Of a DNA stretch of 64,000 nt, positions 8,132-15,724 are shown piece after piece. How positions within the stretch are numbered: the first letter of the stretch is position 1; every line of letters starts with the position of its first letter. The notes under the pieces were generated by a model, which was given only the letters and a program-made list of their open reading frames with translations, made no database searches and was not told where the DNA came from. The DNA is from Bordetella genomosp. 9. Its GTDB lineage: Bacteria > Pseudomonadota > Gammaproteobacteria > Burkholderiales > Burkholderiaceae_B. The stretch spans positions 62,001 to 126,000 of the forward strand of contig NZ_CP021109.1 of NCBI RefSeq assembly GCF_002119725.1, written 5' to 3'. Position numbers and translations under genes: made by a program.

Positions 8132-9841
8132 TTATGCCGCAACGGCCTCCGTGCCGGCGGTAGCACTGGCGCCGGACTTCAAATGCCGGTTCAGCGCGCT
8201 CAGCACCGCGTGGAACGATGCCGTCACAATGTCGCGGTCAATGCCCACGCCGAAACCGGTGGGGGAGTCGCCAACGCGGACTTCGATATAGCAGGCGGCG
8301 CGCGTGTCGGATCCGGCGCCGATGGCGTGCTCGTGGTAATCCATCACGCGTACCGGCAGTCCGAGCGCGGCAACGAAGGCCGAGATCGCGCCGTTGCCTT
8401 CGCCGACGATGGTGCGGCGTTCGCCGTCGACTTCCACTTCGGCCTCGATGCGGAAATGCTTGGATTCGGCCGCGCTGGGATCGCCTGCGATGCGATGGCG
8501 GATCAGCTTCCACGGCGATTGCTGCGCCAGGTATTCGGACTTGAACACGTCATACACGTCGTCCGCGGTCACTTCGCGGCCCGTTTCGTCCGTCACGCGC
8601 TGGATCGCGCGGCTGAACTCGATCTGCAGGCGGCGCGGCAGCACCAGGCCATGCTCCTGTTCCAGCAGGTACGACACCCCACCCTTGCCGGACTGGCTGT
8701 TCACGCGGATGACGGCGTCGTAGCTGCGGCCCAGGTCGGCTGGATCGATGGGCAGGTAAGGCACTTCCCAAACGGCATCGGGCTGCTGCTGCGCGAATCC
8801 CTTCTTGATCGCGTCCTGGTGCGAGCCGGAGAACGCGGTGAAGACGAGGTCGCCGGCATAGGGATGGCGCGGGTGCACCGGCAGCTGGTTGCAGTACTCG
8901 GCGCAGCGGCGCACTTCGTCGATATCGGAAAAATCCAGGCCCGGGTGCACGCCCTGCGTGTACAGGTTCAGCGCCAGCGTGACCAGGTCCACGTTGCCCG
9001 TGCGTTCGCCGCTGCCGAACAGGCAGCCTTCGATGCGGTCCGCGCCGGCCATGACTGCGAACTCGGCGGCTGCCACGGCGGTGCCGCGGTCGTTATGCGG
9101 GTGTACGCTCAGCACGATGCTGTCGCGGCGCGCCAGGTTGCGGTGCATCCACTCGATCTGGTCCGCGTACAGGTTCGGCGTGGTGGCCTCGATGGTCGCC
9201 GGCAGGTTGACGATCATCTTGTCGGCGGGAGTCGGTTGCCAGATCTCCGTGACCGCATTGACGACTTCCAGCGCGAATTCCGGCTCGGTCGTACTGAAGA
9301 CCTCGGGCGAGTACTCATAGCCCCATTGGGTCTCGGGATGCCTGGCGACAGCGGCCTTCACGAGCGACGTGCCGGTGGTGGCGATCTTCTTGATCTCGTC
9401 CTTCGTCATGTTGAAGACGATCTTGCGGAAGGCGGGCGCCACGGCGTTGTACAGGTGCACGATGGCGCGGCGCGCGCCCGCGGCCGCCTCGACGGTGCGG
9501 GCGATCAGGTCTTCGCGCGACTGCGTCAGCACGATGATCGTCACGTCGTCCGGAATGCGCTTTTCGTCGATCAGCTTGCGAACGAAATCGAAATCGGTTT
9601 GCGAGGCAGACGGGAAACCGACTTCGATTTCCTTGAAGCCGATCTTCACCAGCTGCTCGAAGAAACGCAGCTTGCGCTCCACGCTCATCGGCTCGATCAG
9701 GGACTGATTGCCGTCGCGCAGATCCGTGCTCATCCAGATCGGCGGCTGGGTGATGCGCCGGCTGGGCCAGGTCCGTTCTGCGTAGTCTTGCTTGAAGGGA
9801 ACGAAGGGGCGATATTTCTGTGAAGGGTTGGCGAGCATCAT
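8132..9841 (-). CDS. leuA: 2-isopropylmalate synthase (long form)
   Basis: A 569-residue enzyme condensing acetyl-CoA with 2-oxoisovalerate, the first committed step of leucine synthesis. The N-terminal HMGL-like barrel shows the metal/catalytic motifs STDLRDGNQ and [10 protein letters not shown] and the signature [10 protein letters not shown]. The C-terminal 150 or so residues form the LeuA dimer/allosteric domain, where leucine feedback occurs in the family. Length and sequence put it in the longer, yeast-like class rather than the E. coli class. The ATG follows GAGGTAA. It is transcribed alone, with a terminator behind and a leucine-rich leader peptide about 200 bases upstream. Confidence 0.96.
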   Translation of the reverse strand: MMLANPSQKYRPFVPFKQDYAERTWPSRRITQPPIWMSTDLRDGNQSLIEPMSVERKLRFFEQLVKIGFKEIEVGFPSASQTDFDFVRKLIDEKRIPDDVTIIVLTQSREDLIARTVEAAAGARRAIVHLYNAVAPAFRKIVFNMTKDEIKKIATTGTSLVKAAVARHPETQWGYEYSPEVFSTTEPEFALEVVNAVTEIWQPTPADKMIVNLPATIEATTPNLYADQIEWMHRNLARRDSIVLSVHPHNDRGTAVAAAEFAVMAGADRIEGCLFGSGERTGNVDLVTLALNLYTQGVHPGLDFSDIDEVRRCAEYCNQLPVHPRHPYAGDLVFTAFSGSHQDAIKKGFAQQQPDAVWEVPYLPIDPADLGRSYDAVIRVNSQSGKGGVSYLLEQEHGLVLPRRLQIEFSRAIQRVTDETGREVTADDVYDVFKSEYLAQQSPWKLIRHRIAGDPSAAESKHFRIEAEVEVDGERRTIVGEGNGAISAFVAALGLPVRVMDYHEHAIGAGSDTRAACYIEVRVGDSPTGFGVGIDRDIVTASFHAVLSALNRHLKSGASATAGTEAVAA

Positions 9842-9882
9842 CAGGGTTACCTCGGAGGATCGGGCGTGAATCCCGGGTGTGC

Positions 9883-9929
9883 GGCGCTTCGCGCGGCCGC
9901 CGATTCACCTTGCCTGCTGGCGAAGCGCC
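9883..9929 (-). promoter_or_regulatory. stem-loop in the leuA 5' leader
   Basis: GGCGCTTCGC (9883-9892) and GCGAAGCGCC (9920-9929) form a perfect 10-bp stem with a 27-base loop, 42 bases before the leuA start. There is no T run next to it, so it is not a simple terminator. It may be part of a leader fold or stabilise the mRNA. Confidence 0.35.
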
Positions 9930-10046
9930 ACGGATGTTCGCGGCGATGGACTCGGACAGGTCATGCCTGACCGGGCCAGCGGGGGATTCTTGGTTTTAAA
10001 GGGAAAAGACGAGGTGGCGCAATGGCTGCCGAACTGCCACGGGACG

Positions 10047-10133
10047 CTAGGCCCGGCAACCGATCGGTAGGTATAGCGATAGCGCGCAAAGACGCAGGCC
10101 GCCCATCGGAGCGCTGAGGCGTCCGGTGGTCAT
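10047..10133 (-). CDS. probable leuA leader peptide (leuL-like)
   Basis: A 28-codon frame on the leuA strand ending about 205 bases before leuA. Six of its 28 residues are leucine, five in the ten-residue core LRLCALSLYL. Three of those use CTA, a codon rare in GC-rich genomes and the one used in the E. coli leuL peptide. Such a peptide lets ribosome stalling at low Leu-tRNA control leuA transcription. Downstream there is an 8-bp pairing (10054-10061 with 10024-10031) and a competing short GTGGC/GCCAC stem (10036-10040 with 10014-10018), followed on the - strand by CTCGTCTTTTCCC. No good ribosome site precedes the ATG, and an upstream ATG would give 37 codons, so the start is uncertain. Confidence 0.55.
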   Translation of the reverse strand: MTTGRLSAPMGGLRLCALSLYLPIGCRA

Positions 10134-10221
10134 CGCGAGGAAGGTGCGGTGTGCGGCCATGGGATCGATGATGGGTAAGCCGCTAGTCAACCATAATTTG
10201 GCTGAGGATGCAACGGGAAAC

Positions 10222-10953
10222 TTAGCGGATGGGGCCGATGCGCGGCTCGACCGGGCCCTCTTCACGTGCCGGGTCGTCCACGAGGGGCCGGGCGCGGCGG
10301 CGCTCGCCTGGCCAGTCCCGAGGGTTGCCAGGCGCCGCTTCAGAACGGTCAGCCCGGCCGTTGATGTTCATGCCGACGTTGGCGTTGGGGGCGCCGCGGA
10401 CGAATCCCGCCGGGCCGCCGGAAGGGGGCAGGCCGAGCAAGACTTCCTGGTCGCGCACCATCGCGATCTTGGCCACCCGCCCATGGCGGATTTCCCACAG
10501 CGTGCGCTGCAGGTCTCCGACGGTGAAAGGCTCGTCGCGATTGCCCCAGCACCACCGCATGACGTCGATGGCGTCCTCCCCCAGGTCTCCTACGAGGTCA
10601 GAGAACGTGTCCGCCGGGACTGCCACCAGCCGCGCCGCGGCGATATGGCTGCGCAGCCAGCCTCGCACCACGAAGAACACGATCAACGACCATATGATGG
10701 CGACCGCCCACCATAGATAGGGGTTGATGCGGTTCAGCAGATCGACGGTGGATTGACCAAGGGCATGGAGACCCTGGTAATTGATGGTGGCGCCGAAGGC
10801 GAGGATGCGTTGGGCGACATAGAGCCAGATCGCCACGGCCGCCACAATGACGACCGCCCGGACAAGGAGACGGGGAGACGCCAGCTTCAAGAGCGTCTGA
10901 CGGATCAGGCGGCTGTCCTGGCGTACGCGTTCGGGCGAAGTCGGGTTCATCAT
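10222..10953 (-). CDS. uncharacterised two-helix membrane protein
   Basis: A 243-residue protein I do not recognise. After a basic N-terminus there are two hydrophobic segments, at about residues 32-50 (LVRAVVIVAAVAIWLYVA) and 78-97 (WWAVAIIWSLIVFFVV). A soluble, acidic then mixed domain follows (GEDAIDVMRWCWGNRDEPF), then a Pro/Arg-rich tail of about 50 residues. The start at 10953 (two adjacent ATGs) is next to and divergent from rpoN, so they share a very short promoter region. Reading further upstream would be antisense to rpoN. Function unknown; the position suggests conservation beside rpoN but no role can be inferred. Confidence 0.7.
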   Translation of the reverse strand: MMNPTSPERVRQDSRLIRQTLLKLASPRLLVRAVVIVAAVAIWLYVAQRILAFGATINYQGLHALGQSTVDLLNRINPYLWWAVAIIWSLIVFFVVRGWLRSHIAAARLVAVPADTFSDLVGDLGEDAIDVMRWCWGNRDEPFTVGDLQRTLWEIRHGRVAKIAMVRDQEVLLGLPPSGGPAGFVRGAPNANVGMNINGRADRSEAAPGNPRDWPGERRRARPLVDDPAREEGPVEPRIGPIR

Positions 10954-10969
10954 GCAAAATATTGTACCT

Positions 10970-12391
10970 ATGACTCGCCACGCCTTAGAACTTCGGCCAG
11001 GACAGCACCTCGCGCTGACCCCGCAGCTGCAGCAATCCATCCGGATGCTGCAGTTGTCGACGCTCGACCTGGAGGCGGAGATTTCCCAGGCGCTGGCCGA
11101 AAACCCCTTGCTGGAGCGCGACGACAACCCCGCCCCGGACGATATCGACGCCAATCGCGAGGGGTCGGCCCACGAGGACGAGCCGCCGCCGGAAAGGGAA
11201 ACCCCGGTGGACGAAATGCCCGGCGCCAAGGGCGTGTACGCGGACGAGGACGGCGACATGCCGGAAGCCGCGCGGGGCGAAACCCTGCGGGAACACCTGC
11301 TGGCGCAATTGGCGCTGACGCGCGCGGGCCGGCGCGACGCCGCTCTGGTGGCGCTGCTGATCGACGAGCTGGACGAAAACGGCTACCTGGGTTCGCCCCT
11401 GGAGGAAATCCTGGCCTGGCTGCCTGCCGAGGTGGAAGCGGACCTGGACGAGTTGCGCGCCGCCTTGCGCCTGCTGCAGTCCTTCGACCCGCCTGGTATC
11501 GGGGCGCGCGACATGGCCGAATGCCTGGCGCTGCAGCTGCGGCACCCCGACGCCGAGGCGCTGCCAGAGGCTGCGGATCCGACCGTACTGGCCTGCGCGC
11601 GCGCCATCTGCGCCGAACATCTGCCGTTGCTCGCATCGGGCAATCAGGCCCGGCTGCGGGAGGCGTTGCTTTGCGACGACGCCACCGCCCGGCGCGCTCG
11701 CGCCCTGATCCTGAAGCTGGACCCGCGCCCCGGCCGCCGATGGACCGTGCCTGCGGCCGACTATGCCATTCCGGACGTCATCGTCCGCAAGAGCCGCAAG
11801 GGGTGGCAGGTCGTGTTGAACAGCGCCGCGATGCCGCGCCTGCGCGTCAACCACATCTACGCTCAGATGCTCGGCAATCAGCGGGAAGGCGGGCATTCGG
11901 CCCTGCACGCGCAACTGCAGCAGGCGCGCTGGATGATCCGCAATGTCGAGCAGCGCTTCGATACCATCCTGCGGGTTGCCCAGGCCATCGTCGACCACCA
12001 GTCGGCTTTCTTCAGCCAGGGCCCGTCCGCCATGCGGCCCCTCATCCTCAAGGACATCGCAGGTGAGTTGGGGCTGCACGAGTCTACGATTTCGCGGGCC
12101 ACCACACAGAAGTACATGCTTACACCGTTCGGCACCATGGAGCTGAAGGACTTTTTCGGCGCCGGCGTTGCCACGGAAAGCGGGGACACGGCCTCCGCGA
12201 CGGCGGTCCAGGCTTTTATCAAACGGCTGGTGGCGGAAGAAAACCGTGCCAAGCCGCTATCCGACAATCAAATCATGCTCAAGCTGGCGGAGCAGGGCAT
12301 CGTCATCGCTCGCCGCACCGTGGCGAAGTATCGTGAGGCGCTGCGTATTGCACCGGCCTCTGTCCGCAAGGCGCAGGCGTCCGCGCGATAG
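10970..12391 (+). CDS. rpoN: RNA polymerase sigma-54 factor
   Basis: About 473 residues. The N-terminal activator-interaction region (LTPQLQQSIRMLQLSTLDLE) is followed by an acidic linker, the core-binding region, the HTH, and near the C-terminus the RpoN box (ARRTVAKYRE) that contacts the -24 element. Sigma-54 directs transcription that needs ATP-driven activators. I place the start at 10970, at the conserved beginning; an in-frame ATG at 10952 would overlap the divergent gene. Neither has a good ribosome site. The usual partners of rpoN (lptB upstream; hpf and ptsN downstream) are absent here, so this copy is outside the common cluster. Confidence 0.93.
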   Translation: MTRHALELRPGQHLALTPQLQQSIRMLQLSTLDLEAEISQALAENPLLERDDNPAPDDIDANREGSAHEDEPPPERETPVDEMPGAKGVYADEDGDMPEAARGETLREHLLAQLALTRAGRRDAALVALLIDELDENGYLGSPLEEILAWLPAEVEADLDELRAALRLLQSFDPPGIGARDMAECLALQLRHPDAEALPEAADPTVLACARAICAEHLPLLASGNQARLREALLCDDATARRARALILKLDPRPGRRWTVPAADYAIPDVIVRKSRKGWQVVLNSAAMPRLRVNHIYAQMLGNQREGGHSALHAQLQQARWMIRNVEQRFDTILRVAQAIVDHQSAFFSQGPSAMRPLILKDIAGELGLHESTISRATTQKYMLTPFGTMELKDFFGAGVATESGDTASATAVQAFIKRLVAEENRAKPLSDNQIMLKLAEQGIVIARRTVAKYREALRIAPASVRKAQASAR

Positions 12392-12458
12392 TAGGCGCTT
12401 ACCACAGGTAGCGCGCGTCGGCGCCGGACCGCCCATTCGGCGTCCCCACTTTTTCTTG

Positions 12459-12487
12459 TTGATTGAATGCGAATAACTCTCGATAAT
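12459..12487 (+). promoter_or_regulatory. sigma-70-like promoter of bfd, possible Fur site
   Basis: TTGATT (12459-12464), a 17-base spacer and GATAAT (12482-12487) form a good promoter ending only 7 bases before the bfd ATG, which would give a leaderless or nearly leaderless mRNA. TGCGAA and TTCGCA (12468-12473, 12490-12495) form an inverted repeat around the AT-rich -10, compatible with a degenerate iron-regulator site. Fur control is inferred from gene function, not from a clear box. Confidence 0.45.
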
Positions 12488-12494
12488 ATTTCGC

Positions 12495-12767
12495 ATGTAC
12501 GTTTGTGTCTGCAACGCCATCACCGAACGCCAGGTCCGCGCCGCCGTGGACGGCGGCGCCACGACGCTCGATGATCTGCAATTCGAGCTGGGCGTTGCCA
12601 CGTGCTGCGGGACCTGCGCGGCCACTGCCGCGGAGTACCTGCCTGGCGGCCGCTGCTCGAGCGTCTGCCAGGCCACGTCGCTGACCCATCCCACTGCCGT
12701 GGCCATCGCCGACCAGACCGGTCCGGCGGCCAACAGCTTCCCCATTCCCATCGTCAAAGCCGCCTGA
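12495..12767 (+). CDS. bfd: bacterioferritin-associated ferredoxin
   Basis: A 90-residue protein. The first 50 residues are the Bfd [2Fe-2S] domain with ligands C4, C6, C38 and C41 (YVCVCNAITE and CCGTC). Bfd docks on bacterioferritin and reduces its haem so stored iron is released when iron is scarce. The 40-residue tail is longer than the usual 64-residue Bfd and has no recognisable motif. There is no ribosome site before the ATG. bfr itself lies 1.5 kb downstream beyond an exporter gene, so the pair is split by an insertion. Confidence 0.92.
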   Translation: MYVCVCNAITERQVRAAVDGGATTLDDLQFELGVATCCGTCAATAAEYLPGGRCSSVCQATSLTHPTAVAIADQTGPAANSFPIPIVKAA

Positions 12768-13132
12768 GGCTGCATTCGAGCCGCTTTCGAGGGGCCGCTT
12801 GCGACGGGCCGCTTTCGACAGTCCGGCCGTTGCGCGCGCGTGCGCCGCGCTCGTCCAAGACGGACCGCGCCTCGTCAGGCTCGCCCTTTGGCGCCGCCTT
12901 TCCGTCGGAGCCCAGCGCTTCCCGCATTCATCTGCAGATCGACGCGGAGTAGCAGCCGCTCATCAAGGCCCCGGCTTCTTCATGCGCGGCCAGCGCCCAG
13001 AAGTCGTCAAAAACGGCTGCTGCTGATCAGGAACGCGACCTGCTCCAGCAGGAGCCCTTCCAACGCCGCTGCGCCGGCGGTCCGCGGACCGCCGGCGTCC
13101 GCTTTCGCCAAACGCATAACGGATCCCCGCCG
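12768..13132. other. gene-free stretch between bfd and the EamA gene
   Basis: A 365-base stretch with no supported gene on either strand. Short frames cross it but none has a ribosome site or recognisable protein. It contains the 14-base tandem repeats at 12780-12821 and several Arg/Pro-coding GC-rich runs that look like decayed or non-coding DNA. Confidence 0.5.
12780..12821. repeat. three 14-bp tandem repeats
   Basis: GCCGCTTTCGAGGG, GCCGCTTGCGACGG and GCCGCTTTCGACAG lie head to tail just after bfd. Copies differ at two to four positions. They do not form a strong hairpin. Confidence 0.6.
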
Positions 13133-14050
13133 ATGAAAAGTGCCTGCACCACCGTCTCGCCATCGCAGCCAAATGAGATGCGGGTGGCGTGGGGGCCGGT
13201 GGCGATGTTTTGCGTGCTGTGGAGTTCTTCCTTCGCCGCCGCGAAAATCGCGTTGCGCGACTGTCCGCCACTGACGCTGTTGACCGTGCGATTCTGCATC
13301 GCTGGCGTGTTGATGCTGGCAATGGCCTGGATGGCCGGCGGCATGCGGCGTCCCGGCTGGCGTCAGCTCGGTCTGCTCGCCGTGCTGGGCATCCTGAACA
13401 ATGCGCTTTACCTGGGACTGAGTTGGGCCGGCATGGCCACGGTCTCGTCGGCATTCGCGGCCGTCATCACCAGCACCAACCCATTGCTCATCGGCGCGAT
13501 CGCGGGCCCGGTGCTCGGCGAGCGTGTGACGTGGCGGGCCATCGCCGGGTTGATTCTCGGCCTGTTCGGGGTCGCTGTGGTGCTGCGTTCGCGACTGACC
13601 GGCATGCACGAAGACCTGCAAGGCACCTTGCTGGTCGGCGCGGGCCTGGCGGCGCTTGTGGCCGGCACATTGCTGTACAAGCGCCGGGCGCCGGCAACGA
13701 ATATCTGGCTGGCGACCGGCGCCCAGTCTTTCGCCGGCGCCATCGCCGTGCTGCCGTTCGCAGTCGCCCTGGAGGGCGAAATGCCGGTCCACTACACACC
13801 TTCCCTGTTCTGGAGCCTCGCTTACATGATCGTCGCCGTATCGATAGGCGCATTCGGGCTTTGGTTCACCATTCTTGAACGGTCCAGCGCAACGGCCGCC
13901 AGCGCGCTGCATTTCCTGATGCCGCCGCTCGGGCTGTTGTTCGGTTGGGCCGTATTGGGTGAACCGGTGGCTGTCATGGACCTGACGGGTATCGTTCCGA
14001 TCGCGCTTGGAATATGGCTGGTCACACGGCCAGCGCAGCCTGCGCGCTGA
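13133..14050 (+). CDS. EamA/DMT-family transporter
   Basis: A 305-residue inner-membrane protein with about ten hydrophobic helices arranged as two EamA repeats (roughly residues 18-150 and 160-300). Both repeats carry Pro/Gly-rich helix ends typical of the drug/metabolite transporter superfamily (GVAVVLRSRL; FLMPPLGLLFGWAVLGEPV). Family members export amino acids, metabolites or drugs. The substrate here is unknown. The ribosome site is weak and an internal ATG at 13178 is an alternative start. It stands between bfd and bfr with no obvious functional link to iron. Confidence 0.88.
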   Translation: MKSACTTVSPSQPNEMRVAWGPVAMFCVLWSSSFAAAKIALRDCPPLTLLTVRFCIAGVLMLAMAWMAGGMRRPGWRQLGLLAVLGILNNALYLGLSWAGMATVSSAFAAVITSTNPLLIGAIAGPVLGERVTWRAIAGLILGLFGVAVVLRSRLTGMHEDLQGTLLVGAGLAALVAGTLLYKRRAPATNIWLATGAQSFAGAIAVLPFAVALEGEMPVHYTPSLFWSLAYMIVAVSIGAFGLWFTILERSSATAASALHFLMPPLGLLFGWAVLGEPVAVMDLTGIVPIALGIWLVTRPAQPAR

Positions 14051-14118
14051 CACACCGCTGCAAAAATTCCCAGCGAAAAAGCGCCAGGATGTCGTTGCTC
14101 GTCATCGGTGGAACGTCG

Positions 14119-14131
14119 ACTCATTCTCATT
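14119..14131 (+). promoter_or_regulatory. Fur-box-like motif before bfr
   Basis: ACTCATTCTCATT, read on the other strand as AATGAGAATGAGT, matches the Fur-box core AATGATAATGATT at 11 of 13 positions. It lies 117 bases before bfr and just upstream of a weak promoter-like TTGCGT-N17-TATCGC. Iron control of bfr is plausible but the site is short and unproven. Confidence 0.3.
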
Positions 14132-14247
14132 GCGTTGCTGTTTAACTTTCCATATCGCGCTCGCAAAGCCATTTACCAAATGCATGGCAGGGGTATGCTG
14201 GCGCGCCGTGCGATGGTAGTCTCCCGGGATTCGGTAAGGAGTCCATC

Positions 14248-14724
14248 ATGCAAGGCGACAAGAAGGTCATCGAATTCCTCAACGCACAGTTGAAAAACGA
14301 GCTGACCGCGATCAACCAATATTTCCTGCATGCGCGCATGCTGCGGCACTGGGGCTTGAACAAGCTCGGCAAGCATGAATACGAGGAGTCGATCGAGGAA
14401 ATGAAGCATGCGGATCGCCTGATCGAACGCATCTTCATGCTCGATGGCCTGCCGAATCTGCAGGACCTGAACAAGCTGCTGGTCGGCGAGGACGTGCCGG
14501 AAATCCTCAGCTGCGATCTCAGGTTGGAACAGGGCTCGCAGCAGACGCTGAAGGAAGCGATTGCGTACTGCGAATCCGTGCGCGACTACGTGTCCCGCGA
14601 CCTGCTGCAGGACATCCTGAACGACACCGAGGATCACATCGACTATCTCGAAACGCAGATCGGCCTGGTGGATCAGGTTGGCCTGCAAAACTATCTGCAG
14701 AGCCAGATGGAGTCGGCGGACTGA
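14248..14724 (+). CDS. bfr: bacterioferritin
   Basis: A 158-residue four-helix iron-storage protein that assembles into a 24-subunit haem-containing shell. Haem ligand M52 and ferroxidase ligands E18, E51, H54, E94 and H130 are present, as is Y25. The usual glutamate at position 127 is threonine (NDTEDH, with E128 next to it), so this subunit may have an altered di-iron site. The start follows AAGGAG. Length equals E. coli Bfr. Its redox partner Bfd is encoded 1.5 kb upstream on the same strand. Confidence 0.95.
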   Translation: MQGDKKVIEFLNAQLKNELTAINQYFLHARMLRHWGLNKLGKHEYEESIEEMKHADRLIERIFMLDGLPNLQDLNKLLVGEDVPEILSCDLRLEQGSQQTLKEAIAYCESVRDYVSRDLLQDILNDTEDHIDYLETQIGLVDQVGLQNYLQSQMESAD

Positions 14725-14763
14725 GGACCGCCGCGGGGCGGTATCACGCCGCTTCCATCATCG

Positions 14764-14802
14764 CGGCAGCGCCGGCTTCGTGTGACGAAGCCAGCGCTGC
14801 CG
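14764..14802. terminator. strong hairpin between convergent genes
   Basis: CGGCAGCGC-C-GGCTTCG, loop TGTGA, CGAAGCC-A-GCGCTGCCG: sixteen paired bases with one C/A mismatch. It lies between the ends of bfr (+) and the unknown gene at 14843 (-). No T run follows on either side, so it may protect 3' ends or work with Rho rather than terminate alone. Confidence 0.5.
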
Positions 14803-14842
14803 GGATACGAGACAGGGGGTGTTCGCGGTTACGGCGTCCGCA

Positions 14843-15532
14843 TCAAGGACGATGCGGACACTCGGGGATGGTTCCCCACGCCTGGTTCGGCGCGCAGTAC
14901 TTGTTGCGCGCATTCCATGCGCAGGTGGGACGCTGGAAGAAACCGGCGTCCGCGCATTGCGCGAGCTCACGACGCAGCGCTTCCTGCCAGCCTTTCTGGC
15001 CGGCCCCAGCCGACGCCTGCTGTTGCGGCGGCGGCATGTCCACCGATTGAATGAGCGGCTGCTGGCTGACGTTGCGCGACGCCTGGATCTGTGCGTACTG
15101 CTGAGCGGATTGCGCGGTCTGCGCCTGCTGCGTGGCCAAGTCGAGTGTGGTTACGTCGTTGGGCCCGGTCGGCAGCGAGGACTGGGACGCGGCGGCCAAT
15201 TGCCGCGCCTGATCCATGGAAATGCTGTCGCGCGAAATCAAAACTGCCGGATCCCGGACGGTATCGAACAAGGATACCGTCGCCACTGTCCAGTCCGTAT
15301 TGGCCGGCCGGTCGGGCACGCCCAGCGTACCGTCGATGCGCGGCTGCGGCGGCTGCGCGGTATAGGGGCGGCCGTCGGCATCCAGGATGGGTTCCTGATT
15401 CGTATCGGTTTCGTTGGGTGCGCGCGTGGCGGTGGGGGCATGCGCCACCAGCCAATCGCCGAACTGTATGCCGCCCCACGCGGAAGCTGCCAAAGCCACC
15501 AACAGCGTCGCGAAGATTACTCGCCAAGACAT
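14843..15532 (-). CDS. uncharacterised exported or membrane-anchored protein
   Basis: A 229-residue protein I do not recognise. Residues about 4-22 are hydrophobic (VIFATLLVALAASAWGG) and act as a signal anchor or uncleaved signal. The rest is hydrophilic and Gln/Ala-rich in the middle (residues 125-180). The last 45 residues hold four cysteines (QCADAGFF, PTCAW, YCAP, ECPH), which could form disulfides in the periplasm. It converges with bfr and lies downstream of prfC on the same strand. No function can be assigned. Confidence 0.7.
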   Translation of the reverse strand: MSWRVIFATLLVALAASAWGGIQFGDWLVAHAPTATRAPNETDTNQEPILDADGRPYTAQPPQPRIDGTLGVPDRPANTDWTVATVSLFDTVRDPAVLISRDSISMDQARQLAAASQSSLPTGPNDVTTLDLATQQAQTAQSAQQYAQIQASRNVSQQPLIQSVDMPPPQQQASAGAGQKGWQEALRRELAQCADAGFFQRPTCAWNARNKYCAPNQAWGTIPECPHRP

Positions 15533-15543
15533 GCCTGAACCTC

Positions 15544-15696
15544 TTAGGGCCTGTTAATACTGGAAGGCGCCCCGCACCGGCTGGCCAGCCCGGAAAGCGA
15601 GCACGCAACCATGCGCGTGGCCGCGCCGTGAACGCGCGCGGCGGCCGCGCCACGCCGGCGCCACGCGCCTTGCCACTCGAGGGTTTGCGTACTCAT
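15544..15696 (-). CDS. possible small basic protein after prfC
   Basis: A 50-codon frame beginning MSTQTLEWQGAWRRRG, Arg/Ala-rich, starting 28 bases after the prfC stop. Its main support is a strong ribosome site, AGAAGGAG, 6 bases before the ATG. Codon use and composition do not settle it, and I recognise no family. It could be a real small protein or a chance frame in GC-rich DNA. Confidence 0.3.
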   Translation of the reverse strand: MSTQTLEWQGAWRRRGAAAARVHGAATRMVACSLSGLASRCGAPSSINRP

Positions 15697-15724
15697 CGCG
15701 AGGCTCCTTCTGGTCCCAGCAGCA

